Assembly: GCA_032160165.1 (NCBI GenBank)
Contig: JAVHWA010000126.1
Span: forward strand, 1 to 64,000
Reading direction: 5' to 3'
Source of the DNA: QHXM01 sp032160165
GTDB lineage: Bacteria; Acidobacteriota; Blastocatellia; Pyrinomonadales; Pyrinomonadaceae
Length of the DNA stretch: 64,000 nt
Part shown: positions 34,588 to 44,314 of the stretch, in pieces
How the letters are laid out: every line of letters begins with the position of its first letter
Position numbering within the stretch: the stretch's first letter is position 1
Notes under the pieces: model-generated
Databases searched by the model: none
The model's input: the letters and a program-made list of their open reading frames with translations, nothing else
What the model was told of the DNA's origin: nothing
Position numbers and translations under genes: made by a program

Positions 34588-37500
34588 TTACTTTACATCA
34601 TTGATAATGACTACATCTGAGGGCTGACTTCCGCGTGCGACTGCCAGTTGATGGTGATCGGGGGAATAGTCAAACCAGAAAATCTGGTCGGAGGTGAAGT
34701 CCGTCAATTGGGTGGGTTTTCCTCCGTCGATCGGCTGACTAATCAGGTTTGAGACGCCGCCTTGCGTGTTTATATAGATGACTGCACGACTGTCGGGCGT
34801 CCAGCCAAATCTGCCTCTCGTCTGCGGCAACTCAAAGGTCTTGATTGGTTTTCCACCTTCGATCGAGATGATCGCCCCCAGATATCGCTTCGGCTGGGAC
34901 TGCTCGTCCAGGAAGACGATGGCGGTCAACTTACCGTCCGGGGAGACAGAAGGTCTGAATGAGAGATAGTCCGTCAGCTGCGTAGGCGCGCCGCCGTCGA
35001 TCGGGACTCTCCATAGAAGAGACGGACCGCTGTCCGTGCTCATGTAGACCACCCACTTGGAGTCAGGCGTACAAGTCGGAAACTGCTCGTTCTTGCCGGC
35101 CGTCAGTTGCAGAGGATTGCTGCCATCGACGTCAATGCGCCATATGTGGCGTTCCCCCGAACGAGTGGAAGCAAACACTATGAAACGCCCGTCGGGTGAA
35201 ACAATCGCTCCGCTGCTGCGTCGCGCATTCCGAGTAAGTTGCTTGACACCGGTACCGTCGGAATTCATCACCCACAGGTCCTGGTCGCCGGTGGTACTCG
35301 AGGTGTAGACGATCTTGCCGTCGCGAGTCCACGAGACCCCGTCGTCGCCATCCGTCTTTCCGGAGCTGATCTTAACTGCCCGCCTGGTATCGGCTTCAGG
35401 CAGGACCCATATATTTGAGAGCCGCTCTCCCTGCATCGTAACAAGCGTCGATGAATCCTGGGTCAGGCTGACGCCGAAATAGTTGCTCAAATCATTCGTC
35501 ACTTTGCGCGCCTCGCCGCTCGGATACGCTACGTGCCATATCTGTTGGAAAGCGCCGGAAGAGTCCTCTGCTGCGTTCAGAATCAGGCCCGAGCCGTTAT
35601 GCAACCATGTGATCTGTCCAATCCCCGTCCAAAGTTGAGTCGTCAGATCTTTTTCCGACTTGTCGCTGACTCGCACTGCCTTCAGATTGTTGGTCATGAC
35701 GCCCTGAGAAGTGCCTCGAGTTGAGAAAGCTATCATCTCTCCGTCAGGTGACCAGGCCGGTCCGAAAGTCAGTGAGCCGGCGCCATATGGAAAGAAGACG
35801 GCGCCCTTTTTGACGAGGAGTTTTTCCTCCCCCGCGCCATCGGCGCCCGCAATCATGAGGGCGGATTCTCCGATGTCCGGGTACCCGCGCACGAACGCCA
35901 CGCGCTTATCGTCGGGTGAGAGCGTGATCGCCGAGTCCACCTCTTCGGCCACTTTGACGGGCGCGACTCCACCGAGGACCGGAACACGATAGAGCACCGT
36001 TCGACTCTTCTCGTCCCGGCGATAGTAGATATAGCTCCCGTTGTGTGAAAAGCCCGGAGTGAGGTAATCGTCGCCCGTGACAGGTACGATTTCTTTGTCG
36101 CTGCCGGTGGCGACATGCTTTAGCAGAATGGTCTGCTTGCCACGGTCGCCGCTGACGTGGACGACGAATTGGCCATCGCCCGAGATCGCTGCTTGTCCGG
36201 CTTTTCCGTTGGTCGTCAGTTTCGAAAGCTTCGTCTTTGCGAACGCGAGGGAAGCCGCCGGGCCTTGCGCGGGTCTGGTAAACCTATAAATTCCGAAGCC
36301 AACCGCTACCAGCACGACAAGGCCGAGCGCAGCGATGACCGCAGTTCTTTTGTACGACTGGGGCTTTCCTTCGCTAATAGTCTGACCGTCGCGGAGGATT
36401 GTTTTCCTCGCGTCTGCCTCGGCGGTCGGGCTGCGCCTCTCGTCGGCGGTATCGACGATCACCGTGGCTGCGCTTGATGCATCGGAAGCGCTCGCCTCGC
36501 GCGGAGGTTCCTGAGAGGCCTTTAAGGCGGCTTCGATGTCCAACTGCTGTTTGAGTGCTCGCAGAGCGCTGCTCATCTCCTCCACCGTTTGATAACGCTT
36601 ATCGCGTTCCTTCGTAAGCGCCCGCTGCACGATCGTCTCGAGCTGGTTCGGCACCTCGACCCGCGCGCGCGCGGCGAGTGGCGCAGGCTCTTTATCCAGA
36701 ATGGAAACGATGACGTGACTGGGGGTCTCGCCCTCGAATGGAGGTCGTCCTGCAAGCATCTCGTAAACCACGCAGCCCAGGCTCCACACATCGGAACGAG
36801 CATCGACTTCAGTCCCGCGCGCCTGCTCTGGCGACATGTAGAGCGCCGTTCCCATCACCACCCCCGCAGCCGTTTGCACGAGCGCCTGGGTAGAAACGTC
36901 TGAAGCGCTGCTCGCACCCCTGTCCAGTTCTTCAATGAGCTTCGCCAGACCGAAATCGAGGACTTTCACATAGCCGTCCTTGCGCAGCATTATGTTTTCA
37001 GGCTTTATGTCGCGGTGAACAATACCGGCCTGGTGCGCTGCGTTGAGTGCGCTTGCTGTTTGCAGCGCAATTTCGATGGCCCCATCGCGCGCGAGCTCGC
37101 CGCTTCGGATGTGTTCGCGCAGAGTTATCCCATCTATGAATTCGGTTGCGATGAAATTGGTTCCCTTCTCCTCTCCAATTTCATATACAGTCAGGATGTT
37201 CGGATGATTTAAGGCGGACGCCGCCCGTGCCTCTCGTTTGAAACGACGAAGCCGCTCAGCATCCTTCGTGAAATAGTCCGGCAGCAGCTTGAGTGCCACC
37301 TTGCGTCCCAACCTCTTGTCGCGTGCGAGGTAGACTTCACCCATACCACCGGCACCGATCAACTCGAGCACTTTGTAATTTCCCAGGTCGCTTCCGACTA
37401 CTGACGCAGCAGCGTCTTCCGCCACCAGGCGTGCGGCTGTTTCCAGCGCGGGTTTATCGAGAAAGGCATCTTCGTCACCTTCCGAGTCCAGAAGCGATTC

Positions 37501-37626
37501 CACCTCTGAGCGCAGATCCTTGTCGTCGCCGCACTCGCTATCCAGATAGGAGGTGCGCTCGCCTTTGGAGAGAGGCAGGGCCCCGTGAAAGATTTCCTTA
37601 ATCCTTCCCCATCGCTCAACCCTCAT
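34588..37626 (-). CDS. Ser/Thr protein kinase with TolB/WD40-like sensor propeller
   Basis: About 1012 residues. N-terminal 80 residues are a helical region (RIKEIFHGALPLSKGERTSY). Kinase domain at about 80-350 has GAGGMGEVYLARD, VALKLLPDYF, HRDIKPENIM and DFGLAKLIEEL, all canonical, so it should be active. A single membrane span follows near 425-443 (TAVIAALGLVVLVAVGFGIY), then an extracytoplasmic beta-propeller with TolB-like repeats (SWTRDGKIVYTSSTTGDQDL, SPDGRFIVFASTRSGERHIW). I use the ATG at 37626, placed after CAGGAGGCG; a longer in-frame start at 37710 would begin inside the sigma gene. The kinase start overlaps the sigma-factor end by 11 bases. Confidence 0.93.
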   Translation of the reverse strand: MRVERWGRIKEIFHGALPLSKGERTSYLDSECGDDKDLRSEVESLLDSEGDEDAFLDKPALETAARLVAEDAAASVVGSDLGNYKVLELIGAGGMGEVYLARDKRLGRKVALKLLPDYFTKDAERLRRFKREARAASALNHPNILTVYEIGEEKGTNFIATEFIDGITLREHIRSGELARDGAIEIALQTASALNAAHQAGIVHRDIKPENIMLRKDGYVKVLDFGLAKLIEELDRGASSASDVSTQALVQTAAGVVMGTALYMSPEQARGTEVDARSDVWSLGCVVYEMLAGRPPFEGETPSHVIVSILDKEPAPLAARARVEVPNQLETIVQRALTKERDKRYQTVEEMSSALRALKQQLDIEAALKASQEPPREASASDASSAATVIVDTADERRSPTAEADARKTILRDGQTISEGKPQSYKRTAVIAALGLVVLVAVGFGIYRFTRPAQGPAASLAFAKTKLSKLTTNGKAGQAAISGDGQFVVHVSGDRGKQTILLKHVATGSDKEIVPVTGDDYLTPGFSHNGSYIYYRRDEKSRTVLYRVPVLGGVAPVKVAEEVDSAITLSPDDKRVAFVRGYPDIGESALMIAGADGAGEEKLLVKKGAVFFPYGAGSLTFGPAWSPDGEMIAFSTRGTSQGVMTNNLKAVRVSDKSEKDLTTQLWTGIGQITWLHNGSGLILNAAEDSSGAFQQIWHVAYPSGEARKVTNDLSNYFGVSLTQDSSTLVTMQGERLSNIWVLPEADTRRAVKISSGKTDGDDGVSWTRDGKIVYTSSTTGDQDLWVMNSDGTGVKQLTRNARRSSGAIVSPDGRFIVFASTRSGERHIWRIDVDGSNPLQLTAGKNEQFPTCTPDSKWVVYMSTDSGPSLLWRVPIDGGAPTQLTDYLSFRPSVSPDGKLTAIVFLDEQSQPKRYLGAIISIEGGKPIKTFELPQTRGRFGWTPDSRAVIYINTQGGVSNLISQPIDGGKPTQLTDFTSDQIFWFDYSPDHHQLAVARGSQPSDVVIINDVK

Positions 37627-38203
37627 TATTCGCCTCCTGTGCCAGGCTGCGACGCAGCCAGGCCTTCGCGATTCGCCAGTCTCTAACCACCGTGTTCGCG
37701 TGAACTCCAAGAGTTTCAGCTGTCTCTTCGACGCTGAGCCCGCCGAAGAAGCGTAATTCGACGACGCGGCTTAATCGCTCGTCGAACTCGGCCAACTCGT
37801 TTAGCGCCTCATCGAGCTCAACGATTTCCCTTGCCGGCTGGTTGGAAGCCCGGTCCGCCTCAGCAAGTTCAACGCGCACGACATCGCCGCCGCGCTTTTG
37901 TGCGGTCCGGCCTCGCGCATATTCGACCAGGATTTGGCGCATGGCGCGAGACGCGATACCAAAGAAGTGTGCTCGGTTCTCCCAACGAACGCTCTGTCCA
38001 TCGACCAGCCGCAGATATACCTCGTTCACGAGCGCGGAGGTTTGAAGCGTATGACCGGCGCGCTCTCGGCTCATATAGTGGTGCGCGAGCTTCCGCAACT
38101 CACCGTAAATCAACGGCATCAACTGCTCCAGCGCCGCCTGGTCGCCATTGCTCCAGGCAATAAGCAGCTGCGTCATTTCTTGAGGTTTGAGGGCAAGCGG
38201 CAT
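37616..38203 (-). CDS. ECF-like RNA polymerase sigma factor (TIGR02999 type)
   Basis: A 195-residue sigma-70-family factor. Region 2 is near MPLIYGELRKLAHHYMSRER with SALVNEVYLRLVDGQ and WENRAHFFGIASRAMRQIL. Region 4 is ERLSRVVELRFFGGLSVEET with AETLGVHANTVVRDWRIAKA. This subgroup is commonly located directly before a Ser/Thr kinase in Acidobacteria and Planctomycetes, as here; the kinase may phosphorylate the sigma factor (family knowledge). No anti-sigma factor is present. Confidence 0.92.
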   Translation of the reverse strand: MPLALKPQEMTQLLIAWSNGDQAALEQLMPLIYGELRKLAHHYMSRERAGHTLQTSALVNEVYLRLVDGQSVRWENRAHFFGIASRAMRQILVEYARGRTAQKRGGDVVRVELAEADRASNQPAREIVELDEALNELAEFDERLSRVVELRFFGGLSVEETAETLGVHANTVVRDWRIAKAWLRRSLAQEANNEG

Positions 38204-38424
38204 CTGGTAAGCCTTCGGCGGAGATGATCGGACTACTTGCTGGGGCGGGGATTATACACCCTTTCCGGCTAACGCAATCGGTTCTTATGCAGGCAGGAAA
38301 GTTTGATGGTTGTGGTGTCTCCGGCGGGCGGATTTCGCATGTAGTAGCGAAGGTAGAATTCAGGACTAGGGCAGACGATGTCTCGACGAGACGCGAACGA
38401 CCCCCAACAAGTAAGGAGACGCCC

Positions 38425-39585
38425 ATGATTAAGAAGAAAACACCTATCATCGTTACGTCAATAGCCTTGCTGTTGACGGTCTCATTCAGTTATGCGCGAG
38501 CGCAGACGGTTTCAGTCTTCACTGCGGGACTGAGCCAGCCGGCAAAGCTCATGCTCACGCCAAAAGGCAGTCTACTTGTGGCCGAAACCGTGGGCGCGCC
38601 TAATGCCGGTCGTATTTCGATCGTTGACTCTCTGGGCGTTCGGCGAACCTTGATCAACGGCTTGCCCTCGGGCAACGATCCCGAGGGTGGGCCTGCCGGT
38701 CCGTCGGGACTGGACCTGCGCGGACGCACGCTGTTCGTTTCCATAGGCGGAGGCGACGGTACCCTGGCCGGGCCTATCCCGGGCACCGAATTACCTAACC
38801 CGAATCCGTCCTCGCCGATTCTCAGCTCGATACTGGCGATTCAATTCAGCGCAGATATCGAGAAGACAACGCAAGGTTTTACCCTCTCGCAAGCGGACCA
38901 CGCAACACTCGCGGCCGGTGGGGTTGTCAAACTTAGCAATGGAGCTGGCGACAAGATAACAGTCGAGTTATTGGCCAACTTTCCAAATTACGTCTCCGCT
39001 CCGCTTCCGTTCTTCCCACCGAACGTGCGCCACTCCAATCCGTTCGGGCTCGTCGCTACTGGAAAGGATGTGTATGTAGCCGATGGAGGTATGAACTCGG
39101 TAGTGAAGGTGAATATCGCCGGCGGCGATACGCAAACGGTGACTACCTTTCCCCCCCGACCGAATCCGCTCCCATTTGGCCCACCGGTAATAGAAGCAGT
39201 GCCCGACGGCATTCGAATCATTGACGGGGAGCTATTGGTGACGCTTTTGACGGGATTCCCATTTGTGCCTGGAGTCTCCGAAGTCAGGTCAGTTGATGTT
39301 GCCGCCGGGACCAGCTCGACTTTCATCGGTGGACGCTCTTCGGCTATAGACATCATCGAAGGGAAATCGAAGGGCTCGACCCGATATTATGTGCTCGAGT
39401 ACAGCACAGACCTTCTCTCCAACTCGCCAGGTCGGTTACTCCAGTTTTCGTCTTCAACCGCCACTCCGACAGTCGTCGCAGCCGGCTTGATTTCGCCATC
39501 GGGCATGACACGCGACGCGGTTAACGGAGACATCTACATCTCAGAGATATTCACCGGACGCATTATTAAAGTGCAGTTTCCTTAA
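38425..39585 (+). CDS. ScyD/ScyE-family secreted beta-propeller protein
   Basis: A 386-residue exported protein; the signal segment (IIVTSIALLLTVSFSYARA) is followed by NHL-like blades such as SQPAKLMLTPKGSLLVAET and SNPFGLVATGKDVYVADGG. These features fit the ScyD/ScyE family, named from the cyanobacterial scytonemin cluster; no enzymatic role is assured outside it. The start at 38425 follows AAGGAGACGCCC, so the longer in-frame start upstream (38224) is unlikely. It is divergent from the sigma factor, with their promoters in the 38204-38424 gap. Confidence 0.82.
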   Translation: MIKKKTPIIVTSIALLLTVSFSYARAQTVSVFTAGLSQPAKLMLTPKGSLLVAETVGAPNAGRISIVDSLGVRRTLINGLPSGNDPEGGPAGPSGLDLRGRTLFVSIGGGDGTLAGPIPGTELPNPNPSSPILSSILAIQFSADIEKTTQGFTLSQADHATLAAGGVVKLSNGAGDKITVELLANFPNYVSAPLPFFPPNVRHSNPFGLVATGKDVYVADGGMNSVVKVNIAGGDTQTVTTFPPRPNPLPFGPPVIEAVPDGIRIIDGELLVTLLTGFPFVPGVSEVRSVDVAAGTSSTFIGGRSSAIDIIEGKSKGSTRYYVLEYSTDLLSNSPGRLLQFSSSTATPTVVAAGLISPSGMTRDAVNGDIYISEIFTGRIIKVQFP

Positions 39586-39665
39586 TTAGCGCACGGTGTT
39601 GTACCCGTCCGTTTTATGACCTTCTCACATCTGAAGCCAGTGCCGATCGCTCGCAGGCGCTGGCT

Positions 39666-39830
39666 TCACAGTTTCCTTACAAAACACTTGCCGGGAAGTT
39701 GGCGTATCAACTCACGCATCTCAAGTGCGAGCAAACCGCTGGTGAGTTCTGAGATCGAGAGTCCGCTCGTCTCTTGCCAGCGCGTAGGTGTGGCCGTGGT
39801 CCGTGGAAGCGCAATGAACGCTTGACCGGT
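39666..39830 (-). pseudogene. Decayed dprA 3'-end copy
   Basis: Reading the minus strand gives a C-terminal fragment closely matching the intact DprA 4.6 kb away: ETSGLSISELTSGLLALEMR with ELIRQLPGKCFVRKL and a TGA stop, against EKSGLSISALTSALLGLEMR with DLIRQLPGKCFVRRL. Upstream the match weakens (TGQAFIALPRTTATPT against AAIWKLLSTDATVH) and then is lost. There is no start codon and the rest of dprA is missing. The fragment and the real dprA 3' end flank the giant surface-protein gene as direct repeats. Confidence 0.8.
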
Positions 39831-40080
39831 TTGTGGATTATTGTTTAGTCTTTAGCGCTTGCGGAGTGCCCGAATCCCAGCTACCGATGGCCGTGTTAGG
39901 CGAACCAGGATGGAGTCTCCTACTCAAAGTAAGCCGCTAATCCTTCTTTGCTTAATCCCAGACCGGACAATTTGGTAGACGAGCTTCCAAGCGCAGCATC
40001 GGGGTGAGATGCATGTCGCTCACTGTCTAACCCAGTGGCTTCTCATTCAAATCCATTTCCCTCTCAACTGGAGAATTTTC
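39831..40080. other. Intergenic leader of the giant surface-protein gene
   Basis: About 250 bases between the dprA remnant and the start at 40081. No gene is supported. GGAG of CTGGAGAATTTTC lies 8 bases before the ATG. No operator-like symmetry was found. Confidence 0.4.
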
Positions 40081-43000
40081 ATGCCTCGCCGCCTTCAGTC
40101 CTTGATTGGCAATCGTCATGGCTTCGCTGTGATGCTGGCCATGATCTCCTGGTTTGGTTACCTGGCGTGGCCTGTCCAACAATTCACTTTGCTTCCGCAG
40201 GCCATTGCCGCGAGTCGGGAGAAAGCGGAACCCCGCTACCTTTCCGCCCCGATATCTTCGGGAGCACTCTCTTTCACAGCGCCTACTTTCAGCGCCAATG
40301 AGGGTGACGCGGCCGGCATTACTTTGACCCGCACAGGGGGGAGTGATAATCAGGTTGTTGCAAAAGTAACCTTGGCGGATGTCACGACTTCTCCGACTGA
40401 TTACCGCTTCTTGCCCGGGGCGCTGGACACATCACTTAATCCAGCTCTGGGCGCGGACGGCGCGGTGTACGCGGTAGCAGAACAAGCGGACGGCAAAATC
40501 GTCATCGGTGGCAGCTTTTCCAACTATAACGGCGCTCCTGCAAACCGCATCGCACGGCTCAACCCGGATGGCTCGCTCGACTCTACATTTAATCCTGGTG
40601 GTTCGGGCATCTCTACCTCGGGTAACAGTTTGCGGACGATCGTGATCCAATCGGACGGTAAGATCCTCATTGGTGGTTTCTTCAAAACTTACAATGGCGT
40701 CGCTTGTAATAGTATCGTTCGGCTCAATGCTAATGGCTCCCTCGACCCTACATTTGATCCCGGCACGGGTCCAGCACCGGACAGCTTCATCGTGAAGCTG
40801 GGCCTGCAACAAGATAACAAAATCGTGATCGCCGGGGGCTTCACAAGCTTTAACGGCACATCCCGCAATCATATCGCGCGACTTAATTCGGACGGCTCTT
40901 TAGATGGTGGGTTTGATCCAGGGACGGGCTCGAACGGCAGTCTAAACACCCTGGCCCTGCAGGCAGATGGCAGTATTCTGATTGGTGGTTTCTTCACCAA
41001 CTACAACGGGACTGCAGTTAATCATATCGCACGGATTCTTCCCAATGGCACGCTGGACACTTCGTTTAACTCCGGCACGATTCTGACGGCAGGCGTACTG
41101 GCGATAGCTCCGCAAGCGGACGGAAAGATCATCGTAGGCGGATCTTTTAATACAGGGCAGGGTAGCGTTCGGAATTATGTTGTCCGACTCACCGCCAGTG
41201 GTTCAGTGGATACCACGTTCGATTCAGGAACGTCCGCGAATGCCGACGTACAAGACATTGGTATACAGGCGGACGGCAAGATTATTATTGGCGGGACCTT
41301 TACCAGCTACAACGGTACTTTCCGCAATCGCATCGCTCGCCTCAACCCAGACGGCGCTCTTGATCTATCGTTTAATCCGGGAGTAGGTGCTACCGGTGGC
41401 GCCGCGCAGGTGTTGGCGATACTCCTACAAGGGGATGGCCATATCATCATCGCCGGCTCCTTCACCACCTACAACAACACGTCTCGCATGCGCCTGGCCC
41501 GACTAGAGGGCGATCTTTTCGTCACCTGGCCTGCCGGAGATGCAACCAACAAGACCGTCAGCCTTCCGATTGTCGATGACTTCGTCGACGAGTCGGACGA
41601 GACGCTCACTCTGACGCTCACTCCTCTCATCGGTGGCGCGACAACAGGCACATACTCGAGCGCCACGCTGACGATCATAGATGCGCCACCGACGCTCATT
41701 CAGCTATCTATGACCGGTGAGCAGGGGGATTACATTGGCGGGGCGAACAATTATTTCTATCCGCAGTCCGATGGGAATTTCATCGTTTCAGGTAGTGATA
41801 ACAGTGGAGATGGCTCGGTTGATTCAGTGAGCATCTCCTTTAATCAGACCACAGGGGGCGGACATTGGTGGTATCTCGCTTTCAATACGTATAGGGTGCC
41901 TGGCACAAACCTGTTGCCGGGCTACTATCCGGACGCACAACGCGCCGCGTTCACTTCAACCGGTCATCCGGGGCTCGACATCTCCGGCGACGGTCGAGGC
42001 TGTAACACTCTAACGGGTAGCTTTACAGTTCACGAGTCTCAGTTCGATTACTCGAGCGGCACACCGAAGGTAGTAAAATTCACGGCGTCGTTTGAACAGC
42101 ATTGCGATGGTGACCCAGCCGCCCTCGTCGGAACTATCTATTACCGATATACAGGCTCGTCACCGAGCTATGCCGTTACAGGTAGGATAGTTGATTCCAA
42201 CGGCAACGGATTGGCTAGTGCGCCAGTCAAACTGGGCGGGTCTCGAATTCTGACAACCAACACTGATAGCTTGGGAAATTATTCATTCTCAGACCTCATC
42301 GGCGGTGGAAACTTTATTGTCGCTCCATCGCCTTCAGCGAATGTGATCTTTTCACCTACGTCGCAACTCATCAAAAGGCTCAGCGGTAACCAGACCGCGG
42401 ATTTTACGGCCATACCGCTATACAGCATCAGCGGAAAAATATCTGATAACAACGGTGCTGCCCTTACCGCTGTTCAGGTTTCGTTGACGGGTTCAAAATC
42501 GGCCACCGCTTTCACAGATAATAGTGGAAATTACACATTCACTGGTTTGCGAGCTGACGGGAACTACACTTTGACGCCGTCGCGGCAATACTACGTGTTT
42601 TCGCCACAAAACCGGACGTTCACTACTCTCCCGGGCAACCAGACATCAAATTTCACCGGGACAAGATTGACCTACTCCCTTGCTGGAAAGGTCACCGACG
42701 CGCTCGGCACCGGGATGAGTGGAGTTACTCTCAACTTAAGCGGGACGCAGACAGCCACCACGCAAACAGATAGCCTGGGGAACTATTCTTTCGCGAACGT
42801 ACTCGCAGGAGGCAACTATGCGGTTACGCCTGTTCGAACGAACTATAGTTTCACTCAGCCGAGTCAATCTGTTTTTGGGCTCAATGGCAATGTGAACTTC
42901 GCAACATTTATTGGCCGGCTCGTGAATTGGGGAATCAGCGGAGTGCTTCTGGACGAGAACGGTAACCCGATCAGCAATGCGAGCCTGGCGCTCAGTGGCT

Positions 43001-44244
43001 CGACCACGGGAGCGACCACATCAGCCGCAAACGGGAGTTACCTATTCGTAGTGCAGGCGGAGGGGAATTACACCGTCACTCCATCGAAGAGCAATTATAC
43101 TTTCTCACCGGTGAACCGGGTATTCAATAACTTAAGCGCAAACCAAACGGGTAACTTCATCGGGACTGGAATGCGCGTTCAATTTACTTCTTCGTCCTAC
43201 AGTGTCTCAGAGGGAGACGGCTATCTTGCGGCCCTCGTCACGCGAACAGGAAACACGTCAGGAAGTGCTGCGGTGGACTTCGCAACGTCTGACGCGTTTC
43301 CGATATCCAAGAACTGTCAGGACGCAAGCAATGGCATCGCCTCTTCGCGCTGCGACTACGCCACCACGATCGGCACCCTGCAGTTCGCCGCGGGAGAACT
43401 ATCAAAGACTATCGTCATCCCTATCGTTGACGATAACATTCCCGACGGTAACGAGTCCTTCACCATCGCGTTGAGCAATCCATCCGGAGCCATTCTCGGA
43501 ACTTCGGCAGCGTCCGCGACGATTGTCGACAATGCAAACACCGCAGGGAATCCGATCGACGCAAATCCGTTCTTTGTCAATCAGCATTACATAGATCTCC
43601 TGGGTCGTTTGCCAGACCAGGGAGGTTACAATGCGTGGCTTGGGATCTTAGGCGGATGCGGGACGACGGTCGCACCACCGTGTGATCGGATCGAAGTCTC
43701 GTCGGCCTTCTTCCGCAGCGAAGAGTTTCAGTCGCGCGGCTACTTCGTTTACCGGCTGTACTCGGCGGTTGGGAAGATTCCGCTCTACGAACAGTTCATG
43801 CCCGACTTTGCCAGAGTCAGCGGCTTTCTCAGCGACCAGCAGAAGGAATCAAACAAGGTGGCCCTGGTAAACGACTTCATGACACGAAGCGACTTCCAGA
43901 CGCTCTACGGTGGACAGACTGCGCCAACCGCATACGTCGATGCCCTGCTGCAGACGGTAGGGTTCCCGGATCACGCATCGCGACAACCGTGGATTGATGG
44001 ATTGACGAATGGTTCGTTGACCAGGGCCCAGGTCTTTCGCGCGGTAGCAGAGCTTCCGGAAGTCTACACCAAGTACTACAACGAAGCGTTTGTGATCATG
44101 CAGTACTTTGGATATCTTAGACGAAGCGCTGACATCTCGTACCTCAACTGGATTCAGACGATGAACCAGACGGGCGGGGATTACCGCACCATGATCAACG
44201 GCTTTCTGAATTCAGTCGAGTACCGGACGAGGTTTGGTCTTTAA
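40081..44244 (+). CDS. Giant multidomain surface protein: Calx-beta, delta-60 repeats, carboxypeptidase-regulatory-like repeats, DUF4214
   Basis: A 1387-residue exported protein. N-terminal hydrophobic segment (FAVMLAMISWFGYLAWPVQQ) acts as signal or anchor. Half a Calx-beta domain (APTFSANEGDAAGITLTRTG) is interrupted after TSPTDY by seven delta-60 repeats of about 52 residues (QADGKIVIGGSF and NRIARLNPDGSLD type); the second Calx-beta half then resumes with WPAGDATNKTVSLPIVDD. Four carboxypeptidase-regulatory-like repeats of about 80 residues follow (ISGKISDNNGAALTAVQVSL). A second, intact Calx-beta (SSSYSVSEGDGYLAALVTRT) and C-terminal DUF4214 segments (FVNQHYIDLLGRLPDQGGYN, RSEEFQSRGYFVYRLYSAVG) complete it. 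Likely cell-surface adhesion or matrix. Start from GGAG near 40068; an in-frame ATG at 40009 lacks one. Confidence 0.93.
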   Translation: MPRRLQSLIGNRHGFAVMLAMISWFGYLAWPVQQFTLLPQAIAASREKAEPRYLSAPISSGALSFTAPTFSANEGDAAGITLTRTGGSDNQVVAKVTLADVTTSPTDYRFLPGALDTSLNPALGADGAVYAVAEQADGKIVIGGSFSNYNGAPANRIARLNPDGSLDSTFNPGGSGISTSGNSLRTIVIQSDGKILIGGFFKTYNGVACNSIVRLNANGSLDPTFDPGTGPAPDSFIVKLGLQQDNKIVIAGGFTSFNGTSRNHIARLNSDGSLDGGFDPGTGSNGSLNTLALQADGSILIGGFFTNYNGTAVNHIARILPNGTLDTSFNSGTILTAGVLAIAPQADGKIIVGGSFNTGQGSVRNYVVRLTASGSVDTTFDSGTSANADVQDIGIQADGKIIIGGTFTSYNGTFRNRIARLNPDGALDLSFNPGVGATGGAAQVLAILLQGDGHIIIAGSFTTYNNTSRMRLARLEGDLFVTWPAGDATNKTVSLPIVDDFVDESDETLTLTLTPLIGGATTGTYSSATLTIIDAPPTLIQLSMTGEQGDYIGGANNYFYPQSDGNFIVSGSDNSGDGSVDSVSISFNQTTGGGHWWYLAFNTYRVPGTNLLPGYYPDAQRAAFTSTGHPGLDISGDGRGCNTLTGSFTVHESQFDYSSGTPKVVKFTASFEQHCDGDPAALVGTIYYRYTGSSPSYAVTGRIVDSNGNGLASAPVKLGGSRILTTNTDSLGNYSFSDLIGGGNFIVAPSPSANVIFSPTSQLIKRLSGNQTADFTAIPLYSISGKISDNNGAALTAVQVSLTGSKSATAFTDNSGNYTFTGLRADGNYTLTPSRQYYVFSPQNRTFTTLPGNQTSNFTGTRLTYSLAGKVTDALGTGMSGVTLNLSGTQTATTQTDSLGNYSFANVLAGGNYAVTPVRTNYSFTQPSQSVFGLNGNVNFATFIGRLVNWGISGVLLDENGNPISNASLALSGSTTGATTSAANGSYLFVVQAEGNYTVTPSKSNYTFSPVNRVFNNLSANQTGNFIGTGMRVQFTSSSYSVSEGDGYLAALVTRTGNTSGSAAVDFATSDAFPISKNCQDASNGIASSRCDYATTIGTLQFAAGELSKTIVIPIVDDNIPDGNESFTIALSNPSGAILGTSAASATIVDNANTAGNPIDANPFFVNQHYIDLLGRLPDQGGYNAWLGILGGCGTTVAPPCDRIEVSSAFFRSEEFQSRGYFVYRLYSAVGKIPLYEQFMPDFARVSGFLSDQQKESNKVALVNDFMTRSDFQTLYGGQTAPTAYVDALLQTVGFPDHASRQPWIDGLTNGSLTRAQVFRAVAELPEVYTKYYNEAFVIMQYFGYLRRSADISYLNWIQTMNQTGGDYRTMINGFLNSVEYRTRFGL

Positions 44245-44314
44245 CGCATTCGGAATTGATCAACCGTTACCACGGACGATGCGACAGCAGGGGCGGCGCT
44301 CGCGTCCCCCATGC

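Noticed and set aside
39616..39825. 69-codon plus-strand frame after the ScyD-like gene
   Set aside because: It is antisense to the dprA remnant, whose minus-strand protein match is clear.
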